Assembly: GCA_017646785.1 (NCBI GenBank)
Contig: JAGCLX010000078.1
Coordinates: 1-7,655 of the forward strand
From: Alistipes sp.
Lineage (GTDB): Bacteria; Bacteroidota; Bacteroidia; Bacteroidales; Rikenellaceae
DNA length: 7,655 bases
Direction of reading: 5' to 3'
Position numbers and translations under genes: made by a program
In this document: one piece after another, positions 1 through 5,440 of the stretch
Layout: the number at the start of each line of letters is the position of its first letter
Position numbering within the stretch: position 1 is the stretch's first letter
The notes under the pieces: generated by a model
The model's input: the letters and a program-made list of their open reading frames with translations, nothing else
Databases searched by the model: none
What the model was told of the DNA's origin: nothing

Positions 1-3
1 AAC

Positions 4-32
4 AAAAGGTATCGATTTCTCGATACCTTTTT
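4..32 (-). terminator. Intrinsic terminator of tRNA-Ser
   Basis: A perfect 12-bp inverted repeat (4-15 with 20-31) encloses a 4-nt loop that reads GAAA on the minus strand, a stable tetraloop. On the minus strand the end of the stem and the bases after it read TTTTGTT, giving the U-tract. It lies 15 nt past the tRNA-Ser 3' end. The plus strand also ends in five T, so the hairpin could work in both directions. Confidence 0.85.
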
Positions 33-46
33 GCTTCGTGGTCTTG

Positions 47-131
47 CGGAGAGGGAGGGATTCGAACCCCCGGAGCCTCGCAGCTCAACGGTTTTCAAGA
101 CCGCCGCAATCGACCACTCTGCCACCTCTCC
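47..131 (-). tRNA. tRNA-Ser (anticodon UGA)
   Basis: Serine tRNA of 85 nt with the long variable arm of class II tRNAs; it decodes UCA and probably other UCN codons by wobble. On the minus strand the acceptor GGAGAGG (131-125) pairs exactly with CCTCTCC (54-48), followed by discriminator G at 47, the usual serine identity base. The anticodon loop reads CTTGAAA with anticodon TGA at 97-95, and the T-arm carries GGTTCGAATCC. CCA is not encoded and must be added after transcription. A promoter ends a few bases upstream and a terminator follows, so this looks like a single-gene transcription unit. Confidence 0.97.
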
Positions 132-137
132 AAAGGA

Positions 138-169
138 CAAAAGTATAGCATTTTTTTCAAACCACCAAA
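138..169 (-). promoter_or_regulatory. Bacteroidota-type promoter of tRNA-Ser
   Basis: On the minus strand the -33 element TTTG (169-166) is followed after 20 nt by TACTTTTG (145-138), an exact match to the TAnnTTTG -7 consensus of the Bacteroidota primary sigma factor. The predicted transcript start lies within a few bases of the tRNA 5' end at 131, leaving almost no leader. Confidence 0.8.
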
Positions 170-307
170 TATTTTTGAAAATATTTTTTATGCCTCAAAC
201 ACCACCCCACTCACAACTCGCTATCAGGCAGCATATTACAGCGATTTATGCACCCAAAAAAATTTTAGTGATATATCCAGCACGGCACCCGCACGGCACC
301 CACACGG
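170..307. other. AT-rich spacer between tRNA-Ser promoter and GH2-like gene
   Basis: I see no convincing reading frame here. It holds A/T runs (an imperfect AAATATTTT-type dyad around 167-190 and a run of seven T on the minus strand near 255-261) and the short tandem repeat listed separately. No convincing hairpin plus U-tract terminates the minus-strand gene that ends at 308. Confidence 0.5.
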
Positions 308-310
308 CTA
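281..310. repeat. 11-bp tandem repeat over the end of the GH2-like gene
   Basis: The plus strand reads CACGGCACCCG (281-291), CACGGCACCCA (292-302), then CACGGCTA (303-310): about 2.7 copies of an 11-bp unit. The last partial copy contains the stop codon of the truncated GH2-like gene (308-310, TAG on the minus strand). The repeat therefore marks the point where homology to LacZ-type enzymes stops. Confidence 0.75.
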
Positions 311-1639
311 AATATCGCTATTCCACTCGCCATCGGCACCTCCATAGATGATGGCGCGGCTGTCGCCCTTCGACTTCAAGAGTTCGTATGCCTTATACAT
401 ATTATATCCATTTCCTGACATGTCGCCAGCGAGGCGGAAGGCGATGATGCATACATGGTTTTGCGCCCTATGGTACATCGTCTCGACGCGACACAGGTAG
501 TCATCAACAAGCCATGGTGCATTTGCGGGGGTGCCACCGACAGCCCTATTATCGCACTCCGTAGGCGAGGAGATGGCGGCACAGTCGATGACATAGATGC
601 CCACCTTATCGCACACATCGTAGAACCATGTGGGCTGTGGGTAGTCCGGACATAGGCAGTTTATGCCCTGCGCCTTGAGGGCCTTGACCTCCTGCTCGGT
701 CTTGGCGCGGTCGGCAGCGGCATTATACGTCGCCTTATGAAGTGTCAGGGGTGTGCCGAAGGCTGTGATCTGGCCATCGGCAGTATATCCATACTCGGCG
801 AAGCCAACCTTAAGAGGTATATACTCCCAGAGGATGCCGCTACGCTTGACATACAGCGTAAGGTCGTAGAGTTTGGGATTGGAGGGAGACCAACGGTTGG
901 GGTTAGAGTGATATATATATGGTCTGAAGGTGATGGTATCGCGCGAGAAGCCCTGCATGGGTAGCTCGTTGACGCTATACTCCATAAGTTTTCCATCGGG
1001 GGCGTATATGTCGTAGCCTATGCCTATGCTCTCCTCGGTGGAGAAGGAGTTATTGGCGATGACCTCGAGGTGCAGCTGTGCAAAGCGGTTAAGAGAGTCG
1101 GGGCGCAGGCGCACGTTGAAGTCGTAGATGGCGAGCTTACGCTGTGCAAAGATATAGCAGTTGGTGAACTGCGGGCGTGAGGGCTGCACGAGGTTCTCGT
1201 CGAGGAGTGACATATAGGGTTCGTCGACAACGACAACGGCGACGGTGTTTGTGCCCTGCACGAGGTAGGGCGAGATATACATATCGGTGGGTGTGAAGCG
1301 GTCAATGGGGGCAGTAACCTGCTCGCCATTGATGAAGATGGCGTAGTCGCCACCCACATTCTCCATATGTAGGTATGCGTTGTAGTCTGTCCATGAGGCG
1401 GGCACCTCGAGGCGCTGCTCATAGGCGGCACGCACAGCACCCGCACCACTCTCGAAGGCAAGCGTGGGGGCAAAGACGATATGTCTCTCTATGCCTGTGC
1501 GTATGTCGCGCTTGGCATCGTCACGCTTATCGTAGCATACGAACTCGGAACGTGTGATGCGCGCCTGCGCAAGGGCCATGTCGCAACATGCAAGGAGCAT
1601 GACGACAAGCACAAGGGTTGTATATAATGACTTTTTCAT
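308..1639 (-). CDS. Exported, truncated GH2 (LacZ-like) family protein, probably non-catalytic
   Basis: The 443-aa product begins with a signal sequence (MKKSL, then a hydrophobic run to about residue 24). Either ALA|Q is a signal peptidase I site or LLAC at 15-18 is a weak lipobox. Next come a GH2 sugar-binding-like beta domain (about 35-165), an Ig-like domain (about 165-285, with WSPSNPKLY at 250-258), and the first part of a TIM barrel (about 295-443). In E. coli LacZ the barrel carries RGVNRHE, CSHYP, DEAN and WSLGNESG; here the aligned segments read LHKATYN, LCPDYP (329-334), DCAA (352-355) and FRLAGDMSG, so the metal and acid/base residues are lost. The protein stops after [17 protein letters not shown], aligned with LacZ just before ICPMY, so the nucleophile half is absent. 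Most LacZ-type enzymes exceed 800 aa. I chose the ATG at 1639 because the upstream GTG (1666) and ATG (1663) fall on or next to the -7 element. Fold assignment is firm; function is unknown, perhaps glycan binding, or it is a decaying gene. Confidence 0.8.
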   Translation of the reverse strand: MKKSLYTTLVLVVMLLACCDMALAQARITRSEFVCYDKRDDAKRDIRTGIERHIVFAPTLAFESGAGAVRAAYEQRLEVPASWTDYNAYLHMENVGGDYAIFINGEQVTAPIDRFTPTDMYISPYLVQGTNTVAVVVVDEPYMSLLDENLVQPSRPQFTNCYIFAQRKLAIYDFNVRLRPDSLNRFAQLHLEVIANNSFSTEESIGIGYDIYAPDGKLMEYSVNELPMQGFSRDTITFRPYIYHSNPNRWSPSNPKLYDLTLYVKRSGILWEYIPLKVGFAEYGYTADGQITAFGTPLTLHKATYNAAADRAKTEQEVKALKAQGINCLCPDYPQPTWFYDVCDKVGIYVIDCAAISSPTECDNRAVGGTPANAPWLVDDYLCRVETMYHRAQNHVCIIAFRLAGDMSGNGYNMYKAYELLKSKGDSRAIIYGGADGEWNSDI

Positions 1640-1665
1640 ATAAAAATATCGGTAAATAAGCATCA

Positions 1666-1695
1666 CAAAGGTATAAAAAAGTGATGATAGAGCAA
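1666..1695 (-). promoter_or_regulatory. Promoter of the GH2-like gene
   Basis: On the minus strand TTG (1695-1693) is separated by 19 nt from TACCTTTG (1673-1666), an exact TAnnTTTG -7 element. Transcription would start near 1660, giving a leader of about 20 nt before the ATG at 1639. This placement rules out the longer reading frame that would begin at 1666. Confidence 0.65.
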
Positions 1696-1714
1696 TCGTT
1701 TACAAAAAAATTAG

Positions 1715-1722
1715 TAATTTTG
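1715..1722 (+). promoter_or_regulatory. -7 element of the asnS promoter
   Basis: TAATTTTG is an exact TAnnTTTG match, placed so that transcription starts near 1729, about 45 nt before the asnS ATG. No TTTG or TTG lies at the expected 19-21 nt upstream, so the -33 is weak or absent. The upstream half of this promoter overlaps that of the divergent GH2-like gene. Confidence 0.55.
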
Positions 1723-1774
1723 CAATCTGTAATGGCGTTATTCCACAACGAAACGAACGAAATAATATATACTT

Positions 1775-3163
1775 ATGAAACTTACACGTATTGCCGAAAT
1801 CCTCAAGATGGAGGGCGATGGCAGAGATGTCACAGTAAAGGGCTGGGTGAGAACCAAGCGTGGAAATAAGAATGTAGCATTCATAGCACTCAACGATGGC
1901 TCATGTGTGGCTAACATTCAGGTTGTTGTTGACCTAACAAAGATTGACGAGGCAGCACTAAAGGGCGTAACAACAGGCGCCTGCTTGCGTGTTGACGGTA
2001 AGCTCGTAGCATCTCTCGGCGCAGGCCAGGGTGTTGAGGTGCAGGCCGACAGCATAGAGATATATGGCACTGCCGACCCCGAGACATACCCACTACAGAA
2101 GAAGGGTCACTCGTTGGAGTTCCTCCGCGACATCGCCTACCTACGTCCTCGCACAAACACCTTCGGCGCAGTATTGCGCATACGCCACGCCATGGCCTTC
2201 GCAATACACAAGTACTTCAACGACAGAGGCTTCTACTACCTACACACGCCTCTCATCACAGCCTCGGACTGCGAGGGTGCTGGTGCCATGTTCAACGTCT
2301 CGACACTCGACATGCAGAACCCACCACGCAACGAGGATGGCACCGTAGACTACTCACAGGACTTCTTCGGCAAGCCTTGTAGCCTAACTGTATCGGGTCA
2401 GCTCGAGGGTGAGCTCGGTGCTTTGGCCCTCGGACAGATATACACCTTCGGCCCTACATTCCGTGCCGAGAACTCTAACACACCACGTCACCTCGCCGAG
2501 TTCTGGATGATTGAGCCCGAGATGGCATTCTACGAGTTGCAGGACGACATGGACCTCGCAGAGGACTTCCTAAAGTACCTCATACGCTACGCCATGGAGA
2601 ACTGCCGCGAGGACCTCGAGTTTATGAACAAGATGTGGGATAAGGGTCTCTTGGAGAGACTTCAGTTTGTCCTCGACAACGACTTCGTACGCCTCGACTA
2701 CACCGACGGTATCGAGATATTGAAGGCTTCGGGTAAGAAGTTCGAGTTCCCATGCGAGTGGGGCTGCGACCTTCAGTCGGAGCACGAACGATACCTCGTG
2801 GAGGAGCACTTCAAGCGCCCCGTGATCCTCATCAACTATCCAAAGGAGATAAAGGCATTCTACATGAAGCAGAACGAGGATGGCAAGACAGTACGCGCTA
2901 TGGATGTGTTGTTCCCACAGATTGGCGAAATTATCGGTGGCTCGGAACGTGAGGCAGACTTTGGCAAGCTTTGTGCTAGGGTTGATGAGTTAGGCATGAG
3001 CCGTAAGGAGCTATGGTGGTACCTCGACACACGTCGTTGGGGCTCGGCACCACACTCTGGTTTCGGCCTCGGCTTCGAACGTCTGCTCCTCTTCGTGACA
3101 GGCATGGGCAACATCCGCGATGTCATCCCATTCCCACGTACCCCAAAGAACGCAGAGTTCTAG
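1775..3163 (+). CDS. asnS: Asparaginyl-tRNA synthetase
   Basis: Cytoplasmic enzyme that charges tRNA-Asn with asparagine using ATP. The 462-aa length matches the family (E. coli enzyme 466 aa). An N-terminal OB-fold anticodon-binding domain spans about 18-97 ([10 protein letters not shown], then the NDGS turn). The class IIb catalytic core follows: motif 1 around 140-165, motif 2 from [15 protein letters not shown] (229-243) with the ATP-contacting Arg, and motif 3 [20 protein letters not shown] (431-450), followed by IPFPRTP. The pattern [16 protein letters not shown] and the C-terminal [12 protein letters not shown] are typical of AsnRS rather than AspRS. The start ATG has no Shine-Dalgarno sequence, only an A/T-rich leader, as is normal in Bacteroidota. 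A strong hairpin follows the stop codon, and rpoN comes next in the same direction. Confidence 0.98.
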   Translation: MKLTRIAEILKMEGDGRDVTVKGWVRTKRGNKNVAFIALNDGSCVANIQVVVDLTKIDEAALKGVTTGACLRVDGKLVASLGAGQGVEVQADSIEIYGTADPETYPLQKKGHSLEFLRDIAYLRPRTNTFGAVLRIRHAMAFAIHKYFNDRGFYYLHTPLITASDCEGAGAMFNVSTLDMQNPPRNEDGTVDYSQDFFGKPCSLTVSGQLEGELGALALGQIYTFGPTFRAENSNTPRHLAEFWMIEPEMAFYELQDDMDLAEDFLKYLIRYAMENCREDLEFMNKMWDKGLLERLQFVLDNDFVRLDYTDGIEILKASGKKFEFPCEWGCDLQSEHERYLVEEHFKRPVILINYPKEIKAFYMKQNEDGKTVRAMDVLFPQIGEIIGGSEREADFGKLCARVDELGMSRKELWWYLDTRRWGSAPHSGFGLGFERLLLFVTGMGNIRDVIPFPRTPKNAEF

Positions 3164-3176
3164 TCGTACAACGCCT

Positions 3177-3213
3177 AATAAACGGCCGGCCACAGGCCGA
3201 CCGTTTATTGTTT
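3177..3213 (+). terminator. Hairpin terminator after asnS
   Basis: A 15-bp stem (3177-3191 with 3195-3209) has a 3-nt ACA loop and one C-A mismatch, and is followed by GTTT with further T in the stem end (GTTTATT). The stem is GC-rich in its upper half. The U-tract is interrupted, so termination may be partial, which would let some asnS transcripts continue into rpoN. On the minus strand the mismatch becomes a G-U pair. Confidence 0.65.
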
Positions 3214-3233
3214 AATGACACAATTAATACACC

Positions 3234-4661
3234 ATGGCAAACAGACTTCAACAGACAATTTCGCTACAAACAAAGATCTCGCCACAGCAGATACAGATGA
3301 TCAAGCTGCTCGAGCTACCTACAATGCAGCTCGAGGAGCGCATAAAGCGCGAGATCGAGGATAACATAGTCCTCGAAGAGGATGTTGAGGTCAAGGCCGA
3401 GGGCGACAATAGCCCCGAGAAGATATCCGTAGACGAGTACCTCGGCAAGGAGGACGACACACCAGCCTACAAGGCGCGAATAAACAACTTCTCGAAGGAC
3501 GACAAGCAGCGACCTGTATACATCACCGAGGGCCGTTCCCTCGGCGAGTCCCTCATCGAGCAGCTGCAATTCCGATCATTGAGTGACGAGGATATGATAG
3601 TGGCGGCATACATCGTTGGTAGCATCGACGACGACGGATACCTACGCAGAGATATGGTGTCGCTGGCCGACGACCTGGCATTCACACGTGGCATAGATAT
3701 AAGCGTGGAGAGGCTCGAGAGCATACTCGCCATAGTACAGGAGCTCGAGCCCGCAGGCATAGGCGCACGAACACTCCAGGAGTCTCTGCTGCTGCAGATG
3801 CAGCGCCAGCACCTCGACACACCAGCACGTCGCCTGGCACACAAGATTGTGACGTCACACTTCGAGGCATTCGCAAAGAAGCACTACGAGAGACTCATAG
3901 CACGCCTCGGCATTGGCGAGGATGAGTTCCGCGAGGCTATAGAGTATATACGCACACTATCGCCAAAGCCCGGAAACCTATACGCCGAGGGAGGCATAGA
4001 TGCCACACCATACATAACCCCCGACTTCATCCTCGACACCACAGATGGCACAATGCGCCTATCGCTGAATGCCGCAGGAATACCCGAGGTGCGCATATCG
4101 CGTAGATATAAGGATATGATGCGCGACATGGTGGCACCCGACGGCACAATAAAGGCGGAGGATAGGGAGGCTGTGCAGTTCGTAAAGTCGAAGATAGACT
4201 CCGCAAAGTGGTTCATATCGGCAATAAAGCAGCGCCATGACACCCTCATGCGAACAATGCAGACAATACTCGACTTCCAGCGCGACTACTTCATAGATGG
4301 CGACAAGAGCAAACTAAAGCCCATGATACTCAAGGATATTGCCGATCGCACAGACCTCGACGTATCGACAATATCGCGCGTGGTGAACAGCAAGTATGTG
4401 CAGACACCCTTCGGCATAATACTCCTCAAGTCGCTATTCTCCGAGGGCATGCAGACAGCATCGGGCGAAGAGGTGTCGAGTCATGAGATAAAGACCATAC
4501 TACGTGAGTGCATAGAGAGAGAGGATAAGCGCCACCCCCTCACCGACGAGAACCTCATGGACATACTCAACGACAAGGGATACTGCATAGCACGCCGCAC
4601 CGTGGCAAAGTACCGCGAGATGCTCGACATACCTGTGGCACGCATGCGCAAGCAGCTATAG
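3234..4661 (+). CDS. rpoN: RNA polymerase sigma-54 factor
   Basis: Sigma-54 directs core RNA polymerase to -24/-12 promoters and needs an AAA+ enhancer-binding activator to melt DNA. The 475-aa protein has all regions. Region I is the Gln/Leu-rich N-terminus (about 1-48, LQTKISPQQIQMIKLLELPT) that contacts activators. Region II is a short acidic linker (about 48-90). A core-binding domain follows (about 100-290, with LEPAGIGARTLQESL). The DNA-binding part has a helix-turn-helix around 365-395 (LDVSTISRVVNSKYVQTP) and an exact RpoN box, ARRTVAKYRE (453-462), which reads the -24 element. The gene starts 70 bp after asnS, beyond the hairpin; I found no TAnnTTTG promoter in that gap, so expression may depend on read-through or an unrecognised promoter. 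No enhancer-binding protein or -24/-12 site was noticed nearby. Confidence 0.97.
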   Translation: MANRLQQTISLQTKISPQQIQMIKLLELPTMQLEERIKREIEDNIVLEEDVEVKAEGDNSPEKISVDEYLGKEDDTPAYKARINNFSKDDKQRPVYITEGRSLGESLIEQLQFRSLSDEDMIVAAYIVGSIDDDGYLRRDMVSLADDLAFTRGIDISVERLESILAIVQELEPAGIGARTLQESLLLQMQRQHLDTPARRLAHKIVTSHFEAFAKKHYERLIARLGIGEDEFREAIEYIRTLSPKPGNLYAEGGIDATPYITPDFILDTTDGTMRLSLNAAGIPEVRISRRYKDMMRDMVAPDGTIKAEDREAVQFVKSKIDSAKWFISAIKQRHDTLMRTMQTILDFQRDYFIDGDKSKLKPMILKDIADRTDLDVSTISRVVNSKYVQTPFGIILLKSLFSEGMQTASGEEVSSHEIKTILRECIEREDKRHPLTDENLMDILNDKGYCIARRTVAKYREMLDIPVARMRKQL

Positions 4662-4703
4662 CGGCGGTTTTTACACGCCAAAACAACATTTCTTGATAAA
4701 TAT

Positions 4704-4734
4704 TTTGGAAATTAATAAAATCTTTATACCTTTG
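4704..4734 (+). promoter_or_regulatory. Bacteroidota-type promoter of tRNA-Cys
   Basis: TTTG (4704-4707) is followed after exactly 19 nt by TACCTTTG (4727-4734), an exact -33/-7 pair. Transcription should begin around 4740. The short leader (4739-4759) can fold into a hairpin, GGTGA-CAA-TCACC at 4745-4757, just before the tRNA 5' end where RNase P would cut. Confidence 0.85.
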
Positions 4735-4763
4735 CACTCCGGTTGGTGACAATCACCGGATAT

Positions 4764-4835
4764 GGTCTGATGGGCGAGTGGCTTAACCAACGGTCTGCAA
4801 AACCGTCTACAGCGGTTCGAATCCGCTTCAGACCT
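4764..4835 (+). tRNA. tRNA-Cys (anticodon GCA)
   Basis: A 72-nt cysteine tRNA. Acceptor GGTCTGA (4764-4770) pairs exactly with TCAGACC (4828-4834), followed by U73 (4835), the cysteine discriminator base. The anticodon loop reads CTGCAAA with GCA at 4797-4799, and the T-arm reads GCGGTTCGAATCCGC. CCA is not encoded. The gene lies 102 bp after rpoN with its own promoter and a tight terminator. Its last 20 nt are repeated at 5128-5147. Confidence 0.97.
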
Positions 4836-4929
4836 CTTTAGAGGCGCTATTCTTCGGAGTGGCGCTTTTTTGTTTTTGGGCGCGACGGCTAGGTGATAGC
4901 ATTGCGCCATGGTATAATACCAATGTGTT
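4816..4929 (+). repeat. Direct repeat, copy 1: tRNA-Cys 3' end plus terminator and flank
   Basis: From the T-loop of tRNA-Cys to the U-tract (4816-4871) the sequence matches 5128-5183 with one difference (G4859 versus A5171). After a one-T length difference the match continues to about 4883 with one further mismatch. There is then a short diverged linker, and a 23-bp identical block at 4899-4921 (5205-5227 in copy 2). A looser match, GTGTTTA, follows at 4925-4931. Distance between copies is 312 bp. Confidence 0.95.
4844..4871 (+). terminator. Intrinsic terminator of tRNA-Cys
   Basis: A 9-bp stem, GCGCTATTC (4844-4852) with GAGTGGCGC (4857-4865) including two G-U pairs, closes a TTCG tetraloop of the very stable C(UUCG)G type. 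Six T follow immediately. It begins 9 nt after the tRNA 3' end. Confidence 0.9.
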
Positions 4930-4980
4930 TATGGGATGTGTGTATTATTGCGAGCACTATACACACATCTCATTAAACAC
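4925..4980. repeat. Long inverted repeat (about 21-bp stem)
   Basis: The arm 4925-4945 pairs with 4959-4980. The inner 15 bp (4931-4945 with 4959-4973) pair fully with one G-U, and the outer GTGTTTA/TAAACAC adds seven more, sharing the A at 4931, with a one-base bulge. The loop is 13 nt (4946-4958). There is no U-tract on either side, so it is not an ordinary terminator. The sequence after the second repeat copy (GTGTTTAATGA at 5231-5241) resembles the outer part of this stem. Confidence 0.85.
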
Positions 4981-5045
4981 AGGCTTCGCCTTTTGGCGCA
5001 ATGTGCGTAATCATTTAGCGCACTGCTCACCTTGGGGGCAGGGTT

Positions 5046-5105
5046 GCGAGGATAGTATAGATATTATTGCTCGCCCTGCGGGCTACGCTTTTATGGTATC
5101 CTCGC
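5046..5105. repeat. Nested inverted repeat
   Basis: GCGAGGATA (5046-5054) pairs with TATCCTCGC (5097-5105). Inside sits a smaller hairpin, GCCC-TGC-GGGC (5073-5083), in an otherwise AT-rich interior. It is directly followed by the overlapping palindromes CTCGCGAG (5101-5108) and GAGCTC (5106-5111) and the dyad GTGC-TGC-GCAC (5112-5122), all just ahead of the second repeat copy. Confidence 0.7.
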
Positions 5106-5127
5106 GAGCTCGTGCTGCGCACTTCGC

Positions 5128-5237
5128 TTCGAATCCGCTTCAGACCTCTTTAGAGGCGCTATTCTTCGGAATGGCGCTTTTTTTGTTGTTGGGCGCATGA
5201 TGTGGCATTGCGCCATGGTATAATACCTTGGTGTTTA
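5128..5237 (+). repeat. Direct repeat, copy 2: orphan tRNA-Cys 3' end plus terminator
   Basis: It starts with TTCGAATCCGCTTCAGACCT (5128-5147), identical to the last 20 nt of tRNA-Cys, but lacks the rest of the tRNA. The terminator, the linker and the 23-bp block (5205-5227) follow as in copy 1. This has the form of an attachment-site duplication at a tRNA 3' end, though no integrase is present. Confidence 0.95.
5156..5184 (+). terminator. Second copy of the tRNA-Cys terminator
   Basis: The stem GCGCTATTC (5156-5164) pairs with GAATGGCGC (5169-5177) around TTCG, with seven T after it. The G-to-A change relative to copy 1 turns a G-U pair into A-U, so the hairpin stays intact and should be functional. 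It has no recognisable gene in front of it. Confidence 0.8.
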
Positions 5238-5242
5238 ATGAT

Positions 5243-5421
5243 ATGAATAAATATCGAGAGTTATTATCGCATAGTCGCAAATATATTGATTCATTAGAGA
5301 ATCGAAATAAATATTAAATTACTTGTATGGCAAAACGAGATTTGAAATATCTTTAAGAGGAGAAAAACAAATAATGGAAAGAGTTGGCGTAGGCACTGAA
5401 ATCAAAGAATTGTTTGGCTAA
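5243..5421 (+). pseudogene. Possible frameshifted remnant of an unknown gene / micro-ORFs
   Basis: One frame from ATG 5243 to TAA 5317 encodes 24 aa starting MNKYRELLSHSRKYID. A second frame, open from about 5311 to TAA at 5419-5421, reads on through GKTRFEISLRGEKQI and MERVGVGTEIKELFG. Joined by one frame change they resemble the end of a protein, but I do not recognise the family. Alternatively the 15-codon frame at 5374-5421 is itself translated: it has AGGAG at 5358-5362, a good Shine-Dalgarno sequence 11 nt before the ATG, which is unusual for this phylum. Base composition is AT-richer than the neighbours. It lies just past the duplicated tRNA end, as expected for leftover imported DNA. 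Coding status is uncertain. Confidence 0.35.
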
Positions 5422-5440
5422 CCCGAGGCTCATTGTAAGG

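Larger units (their letters stand above)
4836..5440. other. Gene-poor structured region between tRNA-Cys and the histidine kinase
   Basis: About 600 bp without an intact gene. In order it holds the tRNA-Cys terminator; a conserved short dyad block (4899-4921, containing the palindrome GGTATAATACC); a long hairpin (4925-4980); smaller hairpins (CGCC-TTTT-GGCG at 4987-4998, GTGCG/CGCAC at 5003-5023); a nested hairpin (5046-5105); GTGCTGCGCAC (5112-5122); the second repeat copy with its own terminator (5128-5237); and coding scraps (5243-5421). The continuous plus-strand frame from 4859 to 5200 crosses both terminator hairpins and repeats and is not a credible gene. No promoter with both elements was found inside it. 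No clear terminator for the kinase gene ending at 5441 was seen. Confidence 0.7.

Noticed and set aside
167..190. AT-only dyad near AAATATTTTTGAAAATATTT as terminator for the GH2-like gene
   Set aside because: The stem has no GC pairs and on the minus strand no U-tract follows it; it overlaps the tRNA-Ser promoter.
31..351. Plus-strand open frame of 106 codons over tRNA-Ser and its upstream region
   Set aside because: It reads antisense through the whole tRNA-Ser gene and its promoter; not a gene.
1640..1666. Longer N-terminus for the GH2-like protein starting at GTG 1666 or ATG 1663
   Set aside because: These codons lie on or immediately beside the -7 promoter element, so they would not be in the transcript, and they would place nine extra residues before a normal signal peptide.
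4664..4679. GGCG/CGCC dyad just after rpoN as terminator
   Set aside because: Only a 4-bp stem with an 8-nt loop and no T-run after it on the plus strand; too weak to call.
4859..5200. Plus-strand open frame of 113 codons in the tRNA-Cys downstream region
   Set aside because: It begins inside the first terminator stem, runs through several hairpins and the second tRNA 3' copy and terminator, and looks like no protein family; the openness is chance.
4844..5240. Repeats considered as a CRISPR array or retron-type RNA locus
   Set aside because: There are only two repeat copies, long and tRNA-derived, with a 200-bp spacer, and no cas gene or reverse transcriptase in the window.
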